Source: Polyangiaceae bacterium
GTDB taxonomy: Bacteria > Myxococcota > Polyangia > Polyangiales > Polyangiaceae
Length of the DNA: 31,964 nt
Direction of reading: 5' to 3'
Assembly: GCA_025936205.1 (NCBI GenBank)
Contig: JAICTU010000028.1
Coordinates: forward strand, 1-31,964
The position numbers and the translations under genes were made by a program. Of this stretch, positions 9,501 to 18,400 are shown in pieces (within the stretch, counting starts at the first letter, position 1; every line of letters begins with the position of its first letter). Under the pieces are notes generated by a model. It did no database searches, was not told the origin of the DNA, and saw only the letters and a list, made by a program, of their open reading frames with translations.

Positions 9501-11119
9501 GCGAAGTGCACTTGGCGCAGGGCCGTGTCGCGCCTGCACAGCAGGCGTTCGAAGAAGCGCTGTCCGTCGATCGAGCCTTCTCGCGCGCGCTGGTTGGTTT
9601 GGGTGAGGCGCTCGAGATCGCAGGCCGGCACGTGGAGGCTCTCGCGCGCTTCGAAGCCGCGCTACAGGCGCGTCCGGGGCTATTGCAAGCCCAGCTGGGC
9701 GCAGCCAAGGCCCAGATCCAGCTCGGCCGACTGCCTGAGGCGCAGGCCACGCTGAAGACGCTGCTCGAGAGCCACCCCAATCATCCCGGTCTGCTCTACT
9801 GGCGCGGGCGCGCCGAGCAGGCGGCGGGCGACATGGACGCCGCTCTGGGCACGTATCGCTCCGCGATCGACGCCGGCAAGGGCCGTGCGGACAGCGTCGA
9901 AGCCTATCTGGCGCTGGCGCGGTTGCAGGCGGAGCAAGGGCAGCTCGCGGTCGCGCAGCAAACGCTCTCCGAGGCCCAGGAGAAATTGCCGCCGAGCGGC
10001 GCGCTGCACAAAGCGCTGGGCGAGATCGCGATGAGCCGTGGCGAATACGATGCGGCCTACGCGGCGTTCCAGAAGGCGCTCAGCCTCGACTCCGGGGACA
10101 CGCGCGCGCGCTTTCTCGGCGCGACCGCGCTCACGCGCCTGGGGCGCTTCGATGAGGCACTGGCCGCGTTTGCGACCGTGGGGGAAACGGACAAGGACTT
10201 CCCGGGCCTCGCCGTCGAGCGCGGTCGCTTGTTCGAGGAATCGGGCAAGAACGAGCAGGCGCTGAAGGAGTACGAGGCAGCCCTGGCAAAATCGCCGGAG
10301 GACCCCGAGGTGATGATCCGCGTCGGCTGCAGTCGGGTCGTGGCGGGCAGGAGCAGCGAAGCTCGAGAGATCCTGGAAAAGGCGCTGAAGGTGCGCCAGC
10401 GTTCCGCGGAGGCGTATCACTGCCTCGGACGGGCGCTGTTCGACGAAGATCATCCGGTGGATGCCCTGCCGCGTCTGGAGCGTGCGGTGGACATCGACCC
10501 GACCCGCGCCGTCTATCATCTGTACGTGGCCTGGGTCATGGCGGAGGTAGGTCGCTTGCGCGACGCCGCGCTAGCCCTCGACAAAGCGCTGGAGCTGGAC
10601 AAGGGCCTGGCCGACGCCTACTGGCAGCGCGGGCGCCTGAAGCAAAAACAGGGCGCGGTGAAGGACGCGCTCCGCGACCTGCAACACGCCCTGGAGCTCA
10701 AGCCGTCCCGCATTGAGGCGCTCGCGGATCTCGCCTCTGCCTACGCGGATCTCGGGCGCATGCCGGAGGCGCTGAAGACGTGGGAGGAGGCGATCGCTCG
10801 CGACGCCGACAACCCGACCTGGCACTTCCGCTACGGCAAGCTGCTGAGCGCCTCCGGCAGCGGTGGCATGGCGGCAGCGCACCTGCGGCGCGCCATCGAT
10901 CTGGTCGAGGAGGCCCGCAAGGCGCTGCCTGGCTCCGCCAAACCCAAGCCTCCCGCCTGGCTCTGGCAAGCTCACTACTTGCTCGCGCGCGAGCTCGGGC
11001 AGGTGCCCGCCGCGATCCAGCACTGGCAAGCTTACATGCGCCTATCGCCTCAGGGCGACCCGTATCGGCCCGAAGCTCTACGGGCGCTCACGGCGCTGGG
11101 GCAGCCTTGGGATCAGTAA
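6554..11119 (+). CDS. Zinc-ribbon (MJ0042-type) / LPxV-repeat linker / membrane-anchored TPR protein
   Basis: 1521 residues; AGAGG precedes the ATG. Residues ~5-38 form an MJ0042-type zinc ribbon: two CxxC pairs (CLGC and CPKC) in the usual frame ending GTSFRV. Residues ~40-410 are a Pro/Ala linker. Residues ~412-572 carry tandem LP(D/A/E)(V/I) motifs. Residues ~580-625 are acidic with repeated DPFAG. A basic patch (RRRSKR) precedes one hydrophobic span at ~711-730, predicting a cytoplasmic N-terminus and an exported C-terminus. Residues ~760-1515 are many TPR units, for example GEYDAAYAAFQKALSLDSGD. Myxobacterial motility and cell-polarity proteins include zinc-ribbon and TPR architectures of this kind, so an envelope-spanning scaffold role is plausible, but that is inference. 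The 3' end overlaps the convergent HAD gene by 32 bp. Confidence 0.93.
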   Translation: MFKVECLGCQAPYQVDEKRVPEKGLKMRCPKCGTSFRVEPPGGNGNSNNASSLAAESAEAPGSVSRPFSSSGFEPSKPPGKPPGSTRDPLARTMIGVSSADLGLSALPAVVDPAKPRPFRIPRPNAGAPESAGALPAPPIARAPEPAPTSAQELNTVQEAWIPAESDAPPPESLAEPSSPLSLSELPQPVPPLAIGQQPTMQIAKVSAAAAAEGLELDYGDDLPMPATPGKKPPPPRRGRPPAKPEKPSAAADPGAIPEAQAAPVVAPPPPAELPETIDLPARLQDLQPAPAKPAPGRAVPAPAVPAAVPVPSIPAAPAPPARAKSSSLDELDLPAVPNRDGVAGLPAARQPRPVPAPPVSAAPKAPVPASAMAPKAPAPPVAPKASPRVELELDLPDVSTSLVPKARRPAVSDLPDVLGAGLPDILGAGLPDVARAGLPDILGAGLPDVARAGLPAVSAGLPAVAAGLPAVSAGLPAVSAGLPEVVRAGLPDVAAGLPEVAGSALPDVLRAGLPAVSDTGLPEVMGRGVGGFGRINLPVAREAGLPEVRAPGIGPADLPSVGDALPAVVGQAWDSANLPSSVEENPFGDFGNSGDDPFAGSEADFGSPSATDDPFAGAVEGNGFGSSREVAEPGAGSAYGEVDIAGGSGSASIETEDMEQVIPQRSSQPPARAAAHANVHAEGADSDTAGSTLELGPERRPVPRRRSKRLMAALAICGGAIAGGALSLEPRLGPFGVHFILDQVHRPEHERQLAQLVTEGRQGAAQDTLDAASAALAHLEAARLLAPRFEPLHARSAFEHYDVGLRFGPLPKLEATAKAALERVDPQSTAPSSRLARAARAAAEHDKEAKQYLEALGADPDARQMLGELALQNEDWAGAVQIWSELAKADPQNARALFGVARAELGRGEPTAARNDAQRVLTISPEHVGARILLLEAQRAIADAGVKDAPRDVGTENLVANLIQALPHASPGEAALAQTVLGEVHLAQGRVAPAQQAFEEALSVDRAFSRALVGLGEALEIAGRHVEALARFEAALQARPGLLQAQLGAAKAQIQLGRLPEAQATLKTLLESHPNHPGLLYWRGRAEQAAGDMDAALGTYRSAIDAGKGRADSVEAYLALARLQAEQGQLAVAQQTLSEAQEKLPPSGALHKALGEIAMSRGEYDAAYAAFQKALSLDSGDTRARFLGATALTRLGRFDEALAAFATVGETDKDFPGLAVERGRLFEESGKNEQALKEYEAALAKSPEDPEVMIRVGCSRVVAGRSSEAREILEKALKVRQRSAEAYHCLGRALFDEDHPVDALPRLERAVDIDPTRAVYHLYVAWVMAEVGRLRDAALALDKALELDKGLADAYWQRGRLKQKQGAVKDALRDLQHALELKPSRIEALADLASAYADLGRMPEALKTWEEAIARDADNPTWHFRYGKLLSASGSGGMAAAHLRRAIDLVEEARKALPGSAKPKPPAWLWQAHYLLARELGQVPAAIQHWQAYMRLSPQGDPYRPEALRALTALGQPWDQ
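7790..8270 (+). repeat. Coding tandem array of LPxV/LPxI motifs
   Basis: Inside the zinc-ribbon protein, 18 LP(D/A/E/S)(V/I) motifs plus one LPVA variant occur in ~160 residues, spaced mostly 7-9 residues apart and usually preceded by AG. The codons diverge toward the 3' end but are near-identical at the 5' end, which fits expansion by repeat duplication. The segment is low complexity and probably an extended linker or a multivalent binding segment. Confidence 0.85.
7813..7908 (+). repeat. Exact 48-bp tandem duplication
   Basis: 7813-7860 and 7861-7908 are base-for-base identical 48-bp units, each encoding AGLPDILGAGLPDVAR in the zinc-ribbon protein. The unit is a multiple of three, so copy-number change would keep the frame. 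Exactness at third codon positions implies a recent duplication or ongoing slippage. Confidence 0.95.
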
Positions 11120-11795
11120 GAGCCGGCGCTCGTCTTGCGCTGCGCCAGTCCTCGATGGCCCAGCCCCTGCGCCGTGCCACGCGCCGCAGCCGCGGGTCGG
11201 GATTGACGGCCACTGGCTGTCCCACCGCCTCGAGCAGCGGCAAGTCTGTGATGCTGTCCGTATAAAACACCGCCTGCTCCAGGGTCGAGCCCAGCGAAAG
11301 CACGAGCGCGCGAGCGCGCTCCAGCTTGCCCGCCCCGTAACACAGGGGGCGTTCGAAGGTTCCCGTGAGCGCGAGCGAATCCACCTCCAGCTCCGAGCAC
11401 ACCAGATGTTCGATCGCCAGTTCCTCGGCCAGCGGAAGCGCTGCTTGCCGCACGGCACTGGTCGCGATCGCTACCGCGTGACCCGCGGCTCGATGCTCGA
11501 GCACGCGCGCCCTGCCGACACTGCTCACCCAGATCCGGACATGGCTCTGAAACCATTGACGACAGCGTTCACGCAACCAGGCCTCGGGCCGTCCGCGATA
11601 TTCCGCTAGCAGCCGCAGCGCCACGCTCTCGGCCTGGATCCAGCCGAAGCCGTACTGCAGCAGCCAATAGCTGTTGCGCAACACTTCCAGCAGACCAATC
11701 TCGCCCAGCTCACGCTGCAGGCGCAAGTAGAGCCGGGCAGTGTGCACGTCGACCAGCGTTCGATCCATATCGAACAGCGCCACCCGTTGCGTCAT
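11088..11795 (-). CDS. HAD-IB family (SerB-like) phosphatase
   Basis: 235 residues from the ATG at 11795, which overlaps the upstream sirtuin stop as ATGA and has GGAGGA directly before it. HAD motifs are visible: motif I FDMDRTLVD (D9 nucleophile, D11 acid/base), motif II threonine/serine in AIATSA, motif III lysine in YGAGKLERA, and motif IV YTDSITDLPLLEAVG. The helical cap after motif I (LYLRLQRELGEIG...SYWLLQYGFG) is typical of the HAD-IB subfamily related to phosphoserine phosphatase. Family members remove phosphate from small phosphomonoesters using Mg2+; the substrate cannot be read from sequence. The 3' end overlaps the convergent zinc-ribbon gene by 32 bp. An in-frame start at 11852 would lie inside the sirtuin gene and is less likely. 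Confidence 0.9.
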   Translation of the reverse strand: MTQRVALFDMDRTLVDVHTARLYLRLQRELGEIGLLEVLRNSYWLLQYGFGWIQAESVALRLLAEYRGRPEAWLRERCRQWFQSHVRIWVSSVGRARVLEHRAAGHAVAIATSAVRQAALPLAEELAIEHLVCSELEVDSLALTGTFERPLCYGAGKLERARALVLSLGSTLEQAVFYTDSITDLPLLEAVGQPVAVNPDPRLRRVARRRGWAIEDWRSARRAPALTDPKAAPAP

Positions 11796-12697
11796 TCCTC
11801 CGTCCCTTTCGAGCCCAGGAGCTGCAGAGCACTGCTGAGCAGAGCGCCGCACGAGCCCTCGAGCTTGAGCGCTGCAAAACGGTCGCCGCGCGTCACTCCG
11901 CTGTTCAGCACGACGATCGGTTTACCCAGGTCCGCGGCGCGCCGCACGAAGCGATAGCCGGAAAAGACAGTCAGCGAGCTGCCCACAACCAGCAGCGCAT
12001 CGGCAGCTTCGAGCGCCGCATAGCTCGCCTGGACCTTCTCCGGTGGCACCGTCTCGCCGAAAAATACGACCGCGGGCTTCAACATACCGGTGCAACTCGG
12101 GCACACGGGGATGCGCACCGAGGCCATCGCGCTCGCCCCCACCTCCGCGTCGCCATCCGGAGCAAAGCCGACGGTCGGATGCGCGGACGATGCCCCAGCG
12201 TCGAGCTCAGGGGTGTCCGGCGCCCCGTCACGCAGATCCGGGTTCTGCTCCGCCAGCCAGCCCTGCACTCGGGTGCGCTCGAACTGGGCGCCACACCCCA
12301 GGCAAACCACCCACGCGAGCTGACCATGCAGGTCGATCACGTTGCGACTGCCGGCCTTTTGGTGCAGGCGGTCCACGTTCTGCGTCACCAGCAACCGCAC
12401 GAGCTCGAGTCGCTCCAGCGCGGCCAGCGCGTGATGCGCGGAATTGGGCTTCGCCTGTAGCACCCGCTGAAAGCCGCTGAAGCTGCGCGCCCAGTAGCGC
12501 CGCCGAACGTGTTCGCTACCCAGAAACTCGCCCAGCTGGATCGGCGCCTTGTGGCGCCAGGCACCTGTTTCGTCGCGATAGGCCGGGATACCGGATTCGG
12601 TGCTGCAGCCCGCACCTGTGAGCACAAACCACCTGGAGTGACGCTCCAGCCTCCGCGATAACTCGCGCGCGGGCTGGACCTGATCTCTGGAAACCAA
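11792..12697 (-). CDS. SIR2-family NAD-dependent protein deacylase, SIRT4-like class
   Basis: 301 residues. NAD-binding and catalytic motifs are complete: GAGCSTESGIPAYRD (29-41), TQNVDRLHQKAG (105-116), DLHG with catalytic H124, GSSLTVFSGYRF (239-250) and LNSG. Two Cys pairs for structural zinc are present (C132/C135 and C199/C202). The long stretch between them, with a PDGD motif and then KPAVVFFGETVP, matches the SIRT4-like (class II) layout rather than CobB. Such enzymes remove acyl groups from lysine, and some ADP-ribosylate, consuming NAD. The start is TTG, supported by AGGGGAG seven bases upstream, and no better in-frame start exists. It follows mutS by 17 bp and is coupled by ATGA to the HAD gene. 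Confidence 0.93.
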   Translation of the reverse strand: MVSRDQVQPARELSRRLERHSRWFVLTGAGCSTESGIPAYRDETGAWRHKAPIQLGEFLGSEHVRRRYWARSFSGFQRVLQAKPNSAHHALAALERLELVRLLVTQNVDRLHQKAGSRNVIDLHGQLAWVVCLGCGAQFERTRVQGWLAEQNPDLRDGAPDTPELDAGASSAHPTVGFAPDGDAEVGASAMASVRIPVCPSCTGMLKPAVVFFGETVPPEKVQASYAALEAADALLVVGSSLTVFSGYRFVRRAADLGKPIVVLNSGVTRGDRFAALKLEGSCGALLSSALQLLGSKGTEE

Positions 12698-12714
12698 GGG
12701 AATGCTCCCCTGAG

Positions 12715-15444
12715 CTACGACAGCAACCGCTCTTTGATTCGGGCCAGCAGCGACAGCGCCGCCGCCGAATCCATCTCACTCAGATTTGCCGAGCGTAGCA
12801 TGTCGATCAGCTGCTTGTCGACCTGGGGCGGCTCGGCGACCGCGAACAGACTCAACTGATTCTGCGGGGACACCCCCCACGCCGAGCTGGATCTCGGACC
12901 GTGACCTTTCACTCCATCGGCCTTGCGCGCTCGCCGGGGCACTTCCGGCTGCGGCTGGCTATGATCGAGAGGTCCGTCCTTCTCTGACCCCAGAGTGCCG
13001 CCCCCCTCAAACCCGGCCAGTAGCTCGCTCGCTCGTGCCAGCACCTCGCGCGGCAGCCCCGCCAGCTTCGCCACCGCAACCCCATAACTCTGGCTCGCAG
13101 GTCCCGGGACGAGCCGGTGCAGAAACACGACGTCGCCATCGATCTCGCGTGCACTGACACTGTGGTTGCTCGTGTGCGGCTCAGCGCCAAGCGCGGTGAT
13201 CTCGTGATAGTGGGTCGCGAAGAGCGTACGGCAGCGAACGGACTGCGCCAGATGCTCGGCGACGGCCCATGCAATGGCCAGGCCGTCAAACGTACTGGTA
13301 CCTCGACCGATCTCGTCCACGATGACCAGCGATAGCGGACTGGCCGAGCGCAAGATCTCCGCCGTCTCCCGCATCTCGACCATGAACGTGCTCTCGCCGC
13401 GAGCGAGATTGTCGCTGGCGCCCACGCGCGACAGCACACGATCGACGACGCCGATGCGCGCCTGGCGCGCGGGGACATAGCTGCCCATCTGGGCCAGGAT
13501 GGTGATCAATGCGGTCTGGCGCAGCAGGGTGCTCTTGCCGGCCATGTTTGGCCCGGTGATGATCCAGAGGCGCTCGCCGGAGCCTTCCAGACGTACGTCG
13601 TTGGGGACGAAGCGTCCTGCCGCCGCGAAGCGCTCGACCACAGGATGGCGTCCATCCACGATCTCGAGCAGGTCGCTGGCGTCCACTTCCGGTCGCGTGT
13701 AGTCGTAGCGCTGGGCGACCTCCGCGAGCGCGGCGGCCACATCCCAGGCCGCGATCAGCCCTGCCAGTCTCGCGAGCCGCTGGCTGGCGGCTTTGACCTG
13801 CGCCAACAGCTCGGTCGTGAGCTCGCGCTCGCGAATCCGATAGCGCTCTTCCGCGTGCTCGATCTTGTCCGCTAGCTCATCCAGCTCCGGCAGCGTGTAG
13901 CGCTCGCCGCTGGCGACGGTTTGCTTGCGCCGCCAGCTCTCGGGAACGCGGCGGGCGTGGCCGCGGCTCACCTCGATGTACCAGCCAAAGACGCGTGTGT
14001 AGCGAACCTTGAGGGTAGGGATGTCCGTGGCGGAGCGCAGGCGGCTCTCCAGCTCCGACATGTGCTGAGCGCCGGTCTGACAGAGTCCGTGCAACTCGCT
14101 GAGCTCGGGATCGTATTCGCTGCGAAATACAGCGCCGTCCTTGGGTTGCGCCGGCGGGTTCTCCACCAGGGCCTTCGCCAGAATCTCGACCAGCTCGTCC
14201 AGCGTGTCGATGGGCGCCGCCGTCTGCAGGGTCACGCGCAGCTCGGGATCGGCGGGCTCGCTGAGCCAGCGCGTGGCGGCGCGCGCAGCGATCAGTCCAT
14301 CGCGCAAGCGGCCCAGATCGCGTGGCGTTGCCTCACCCAGCCCAGCACGCACGCTCAAGCGCTCCAGATCCGTGACGGCCTCCAACTCGCGGCGCAAGCC
14401 ATTCCGGAGCGCAGAATGGATCACGAAAGCTTCAACCAGATCGAGCCGGCGGCGGATCTGCGCGACGTCCTTCAACGGAGAGCACAGGCGCCGGCGCAGC
14501 AGCCGTGAGCCACCGACCGTGCAGGTCAGATCGAGCGCCTGCAGCAAAGTTGGCCCGGATGGATCGGACGCCGAACGCACCAGCTCCAGGTGAGCCTGCG
14601 CGGTCGGGTCGATCAGCAGGTGGTCGGAGAGCGCCAGCGCGCTGCTGCGCAACGGCAGGATCTGGCGGCCTGGATTGCAGGCGCGGGCGAAGCGTACGCT
14701 GCGCCCCGCCGCCAGCAGCGCGGCATCGGAGGCGACGGCATCCGACGTGCCAGCGTCCATTAGAGGAGCATCGGAGGTCGCAGAGCCAGCGATGCCGGGC
14801 AGGAGCTCCGCGAGCGCGCTCGCCGAGAGCGGCTCGTCCCCGGTTATGATCGCGCGTGGCAGCGTTTGGCGTACGCTGCTCAGCAGCTCCTCCAGGTCCC
14901 CCTCGAACGCAGCGGCACCGACCAGCACTTCCTTGGGGCGCACGCGGGCGAGCTCGCCGAGCGCGGCAGCCACGCTCGTCACGGAACCGAGCGTCAGCTC
15001 GCCCGTGGACACATCGAAGAATCCGAGCCCCACCTCGCGGGGCTGCACCTCGAGCGCAGCCAGCCAGTTGTTCTCGCGCCCTTCCAGCTGATCCTCGTGG
15101 ATGGCGGTGGCCGGCGTGATCACGCGCACCACCTCGCGCGGCACGATGCCCTTGGTGGTCTTGGGATCCGCCATCTGCTCGCACAACGCCACCTTCTGCC
15201 CCGCCGCGAGCAAACGCGCGATGTAGCCGTGTGCGGCGTGGTGAGGCACGCCAGCCATCGGAACTTCGTCCGGTTTGCCTTTGTTGCGGCTGGTCAGCGT
15301 GAGATCGAGCAGCTGCGAGCCGCGTACGGCGTCGTCGCCGAACATTTCGTAAAAGTCACCGAGGCGAAAGAATACGATCGCGTCCGGGTGCGCCGCTTTC
15401 GCCTCGGCGTGCTGCTGCATGAACGAGATCTTGCTCGACGCCAT
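12715..15444 (-). CDS. mutS: DNA mismatch repair ATPase MutS
   Basis: 909 residues, slightly longer than the usual ~850-880. The mismatch-reading motif FYEMF (F31, E33) is in the N-terminal domain, Walker A GPNMAGKST is at 631-639, and Walker B with the signature region (VIVDEIGRGTSTFDG) is near 705-720, followed by ATHYHE. MutS binds mismatches as a dimer and, with ATP, recruits MutL; no mutL is in this window. An Ala/Ser/Asp-rich insertion sits in the connector region (~215-245). A charged linker near the C-terminus carries QLSLF (863-867), matching the sliding-clamp binding consensus, before a short final helix. It starts with ATG 21 bp after the upstream lipoprotein gene, with only a weak purine stretch upstream, and is probably co-transcribed with its neighbours. 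Confidence 0.97.
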   Translation of the reverse strand: MASSKISFMQQHAEAKAAHPDAIVFFRLGDFYEMFGDDAVRGSQLLDLTLTSRNKGKPDEVPMAGVPHHAAHGYIARLLAAGQKVALCEQMADPKTTKGIVPREVVRVITPATAIHEDQLEGRENNWLAALEVQPREVGLGFFDVSTGELTLGSVTSVAAALGELARVRPKEVLVGAAAFEGDLEELLSSVRQTLPRAIITGDEPLSASALAELLPGIAGSATSDAPLMDAGTSDAVASDAALLAAGRSVRFARACNPGRQILPLRSSALALSDHLLIDPTAQAHLELVRSASDPSGPTLLQALDLTCTVGGSRLLRRRLCSPLKDVAQIRRRLDLVEAFVIHSALRNGLRRELEAVTDLERLSVRAGLGEATPRDLGRLRDGLIAARAATRWLSEPADPELRVTLQTAAPIDTLDELVEILAKALVENPPAQPKDGAVFRSEYDPELSELHGLCQTGAQHMSELESRLRSATDIPTLKVRYTRVFGWYIEVSRGHARRVPESWRRKQTVASGERYTLPELDELADKIEHAEERYRIRERELTTELLAQVKAASQRLARLAGLIAAWDVAAALAEVAQRYDYTRPEVDASDLLEIVDGRHPVVERFAAAGRFVPNDVRLEGSGERLWIITGPNMAGKSTLLRQTALITILAQMGSYVPARQARIGVVDRVLSRVGASDNLARGESTFMVEMRETAEILRSASPLSLVIVDEIGRGTSTFDGLAIAWAVAEHLAQSVRCRTLFATHYHEITALGAEPHTSNHSVSAREIDGDVVFLHRLVPGPASQSYGVAVAKLAGLPREVLARASELLAGFEGGGTLGSEKDGPLDHSQPQPEVPRRARKADGVKGHGPRSSSAWGVSPQNQLSLFAVAEPPQVDKQLIDMLRSANLSEMDSAAALSLLARIKERLLS

Positions 15445-15465
15445 CGGCCTGCTCGGAGCGCTAAC

Positions 15466-18400
15466 TCAGTAGATGGTGGTAGCCGTGAAGTTGGGCGACG
15501 CAATATTGAGGAACGTGATCCCCGCCGCCGTGCCATCCGTGATCAGGAGCTGCCCGAGCTGGGGCAACGCCAGCAGCGAGCGCGGGGTCGAAACGCCCAG
15601 CGTGCTGCTGCTGGTGAGAGAGATCGACAGCGGGCCGAAGCCATCGGACATCTGCCAGCGAAAACGCGTGTCGCGCTTCGTCGGGGTCAGACCTCGATAG
15701 AAGGCGAGCCGGCTGGTGATACTCTGAAACACGCATTCGCTACCGGGCTGACCAGGCTGGACGCCCCCCGTCGTATCGTCCGCCACACACACGAAGTCGT
15801 TGGCAGAAGCGCGCCCCACTGACAGTCGGCCTTCGGCGTTGGTGGGGCAGTTCGCGGAGCACGAAATCTCGAACGCGCGCCCTGACAGCCGTTGCGTGAG
15901 CGGGCTGCAGTCGTTCACGCAACGGTGGCTGCTCGGATCCGTTCGCACATGGTGCTGAACGCCGCTCGAGCTGCCGCGGATGACCCACTGATTGCCGGCA
16001 CGAATCACGTAAGTAGTGGGCTCCGGGAAGCAGCAGCTGACGAACTGCATCAAGCGCCTGCGCCGGATCTCGGAGTTCCGGCGCTCGCCCGTAGCTTCGC
16101 GGGGCTCCACGGTCAGGCTGTCTTCGCTGGCAGCCACAATCCGCAGGTCGCGATAGGTCAGAGGCAGCTGAGGAGTGCCAAAAAACTGCTGACACAGCGG
16201 GCGGCCTTGAAGCTCGTTGCCCTGGTCGCCCTCGTCGAAGAGCTCGGCGCCGCATTGCGCGCCGCCCGCCCGCCAATAAGCGTCGTCCTCCTCCAGGAGC
16301 GGGCCCGTGATCTGCACGAAGTCGGCATGGTCCCGCGAGAACGTCCCGAGCGAGTTGGGATCACTCACGCTCAGCGATCTGCCGACCTCCGCCGTCAGAT
16401 CCAGATCCTGCACGCCGCCGCTGCAAAACGAGGCGTTCGGGCCATCTTCGACGGTTCCCACGCTCGAGCCCTCCGCCGGCGCGCGGAAAATGCCGTCCCG
16501 CTCCGCGCGCACCACTCCCTCATAAGTGGCCGTAAATTCTTCGTTCGGGATGAAAGCGCGCGGCTCCTCGTACGAGAGCAGCAGGCTGGCGCGATCGGCC
16601 TTGGTCGGGTCGAGCTCCAGATGGGAGGGGGAATCGCTCGTTTTGTACTGCAACGGTCCGACGTAGATCTCCTCCTCCTGCCCCGCCACGTACGGCAACC
16701 CCAGCATCTTGGGCTGGTTGACGCCTTCGTCGCTCTGGTCTGGGACGACCGAGCGCCCGTCGGACAGCGTGAGCGAAGGGAAGGCGAGCAGCCCTGCCGA
16801 GTTGCCATAAGGCGGGTTGCTGAAGAAATTCCGCCCGCGCGCACGGTGCGGCACGACAACGTTGCAGCTCAACTCGGCGGAGACCGTCGGAATCGAGTTG
16901 CTCATGTAGCCTGCCGGACCGACGCTCGGGTCATCGTCTTTGCAGCCGCCCGCGTTCTCGACGGAAGTGGGATTGACCACCACGGGCCGCCGGCAGTCAG
17001 CGTCGAGATCCTCCACGTCGACCACCGCGATCTGTCCGCTGTGCAAGGCCGCATAGGCGAACGTACCCCGCAGATTGGCGGGACGCGCGCCCGCGGTTCG
17101 ATCCGCACTGGGGCGATATTTTGCTGCAGGGAAGTCCGACGGGATCAGCGGATTCGGCTCACATGACACGCCTTCGATCGCAATCCCGGTGACGGGATCC
17201 GAGGCTGGGTTGAAGTCCACATACGCGAACTCCACGTCGGCCACGTCGCGCGGCAAGAAGATGCGATCCGGCGGCTCGCTGGGCGTGAAGGGTGCGCGAG
17301 CCCGCACCAGCGGAGTGCGCTCGCTGGAGCCGGGGCTCACGTCGAACGGGATCAGGCTGCCTGCCGTGGACGTCGAGGAATCATCGACCGCGTATACGAA
17401 GCGCTTGCCCTTGGGCGTGAGTGAGCTGACCGCTACCTTGCGAGTCGTGATGACCGCACCCGGATCCGTGTAGGAGAGCGGATAGAGCGCCGGTAGGGAC
17501 TCGAGCGTGCAGGGATCACCGGCGTCGAGCACATGGATGACGGGTGCCTGACTGTCCGCGACGTACAATCGGGAATCGTCCGCCAGCGCCAGATCAGCGG
17601 GCCACGGACGCACGTTGACCGGCGCTGGCCCGTGATCGTAGCCGATCGGCACGCAGCTGGGCGAGCTCGGCTGCAGATCGCTCGGAATGCGCTCGCTCTG
17701 ATCGGGCGTTTCTGCTCGCAGCACCACCGTCTTCTCGGGGACGCACGCATCAAAGCTGCCGGGCGTTCGATCCAAAAGCTCTTGCGCGTCGAGCACCCAG
17801 ATCTCCGAGAGCGCCGGTAGGGTGACAGCGATCTTGCGCCGCCCGGGAGGGCCTCCCTCGCGCGCGAGATCCGCCGGGCATTCCTCGCGGGCCGCCGCCG
17901 GAGCGGCCCCCACCAGTTCCTCGGGGTCGACATAGGAAGCGGAGCAGCGCTCGCGAACACGCGGCGCAGTCGCGGGATCCAGATCGTCGTCGACAGCCGG
18001 ATCCGTCAGCAGCGTCATCGGTCCGGGCGCGGACGGCAAGCGACACGCTGGCCACGAGCGCAGATCTCGCAACGGCGCATCGGCGGGACGCGGCGAGATG
18101 CAGCTCGAAGGCAACCCGAAGATGCCTTCGCGCCCGGTCTCGCCGACCGCGACAAAGGAAGCGATCCCTCCCGGTGTCGTGACGAGGGCCGTCGGTTCCG
18201 CCCCAACGGGCATGAAACTGTAGCCTGGCTGCGTGGGCTCGTAGTCGAACACCTTGATGGGTGTCGCAGTCACATCGACGGCCGCGACCTCCCCGGTCGA
18301 AGGTTGAGTGACCAGCGCCATCAGGTGGCGCTGCTCCGCGCTGCCCGGGGCGTGCTCGAAGTCGGGACACTCGCCCCGGTCCAGTCCCTGCGTGAGCCGC

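Noticed and set aside
8288..9631. 447-residue minus-strand frame opposite the zinc-ribbon/TPR gene
   Set aside because: Explained by GC-biased third positions of the real gene. Arg/Leu-rich with no domain.
12141..12300. Stretch between the two Cys pairs of the sirtuin as a novel insertion
   Set aside because: The long PDGD-containing spacer is typical of SIRT4-like sirtuins.
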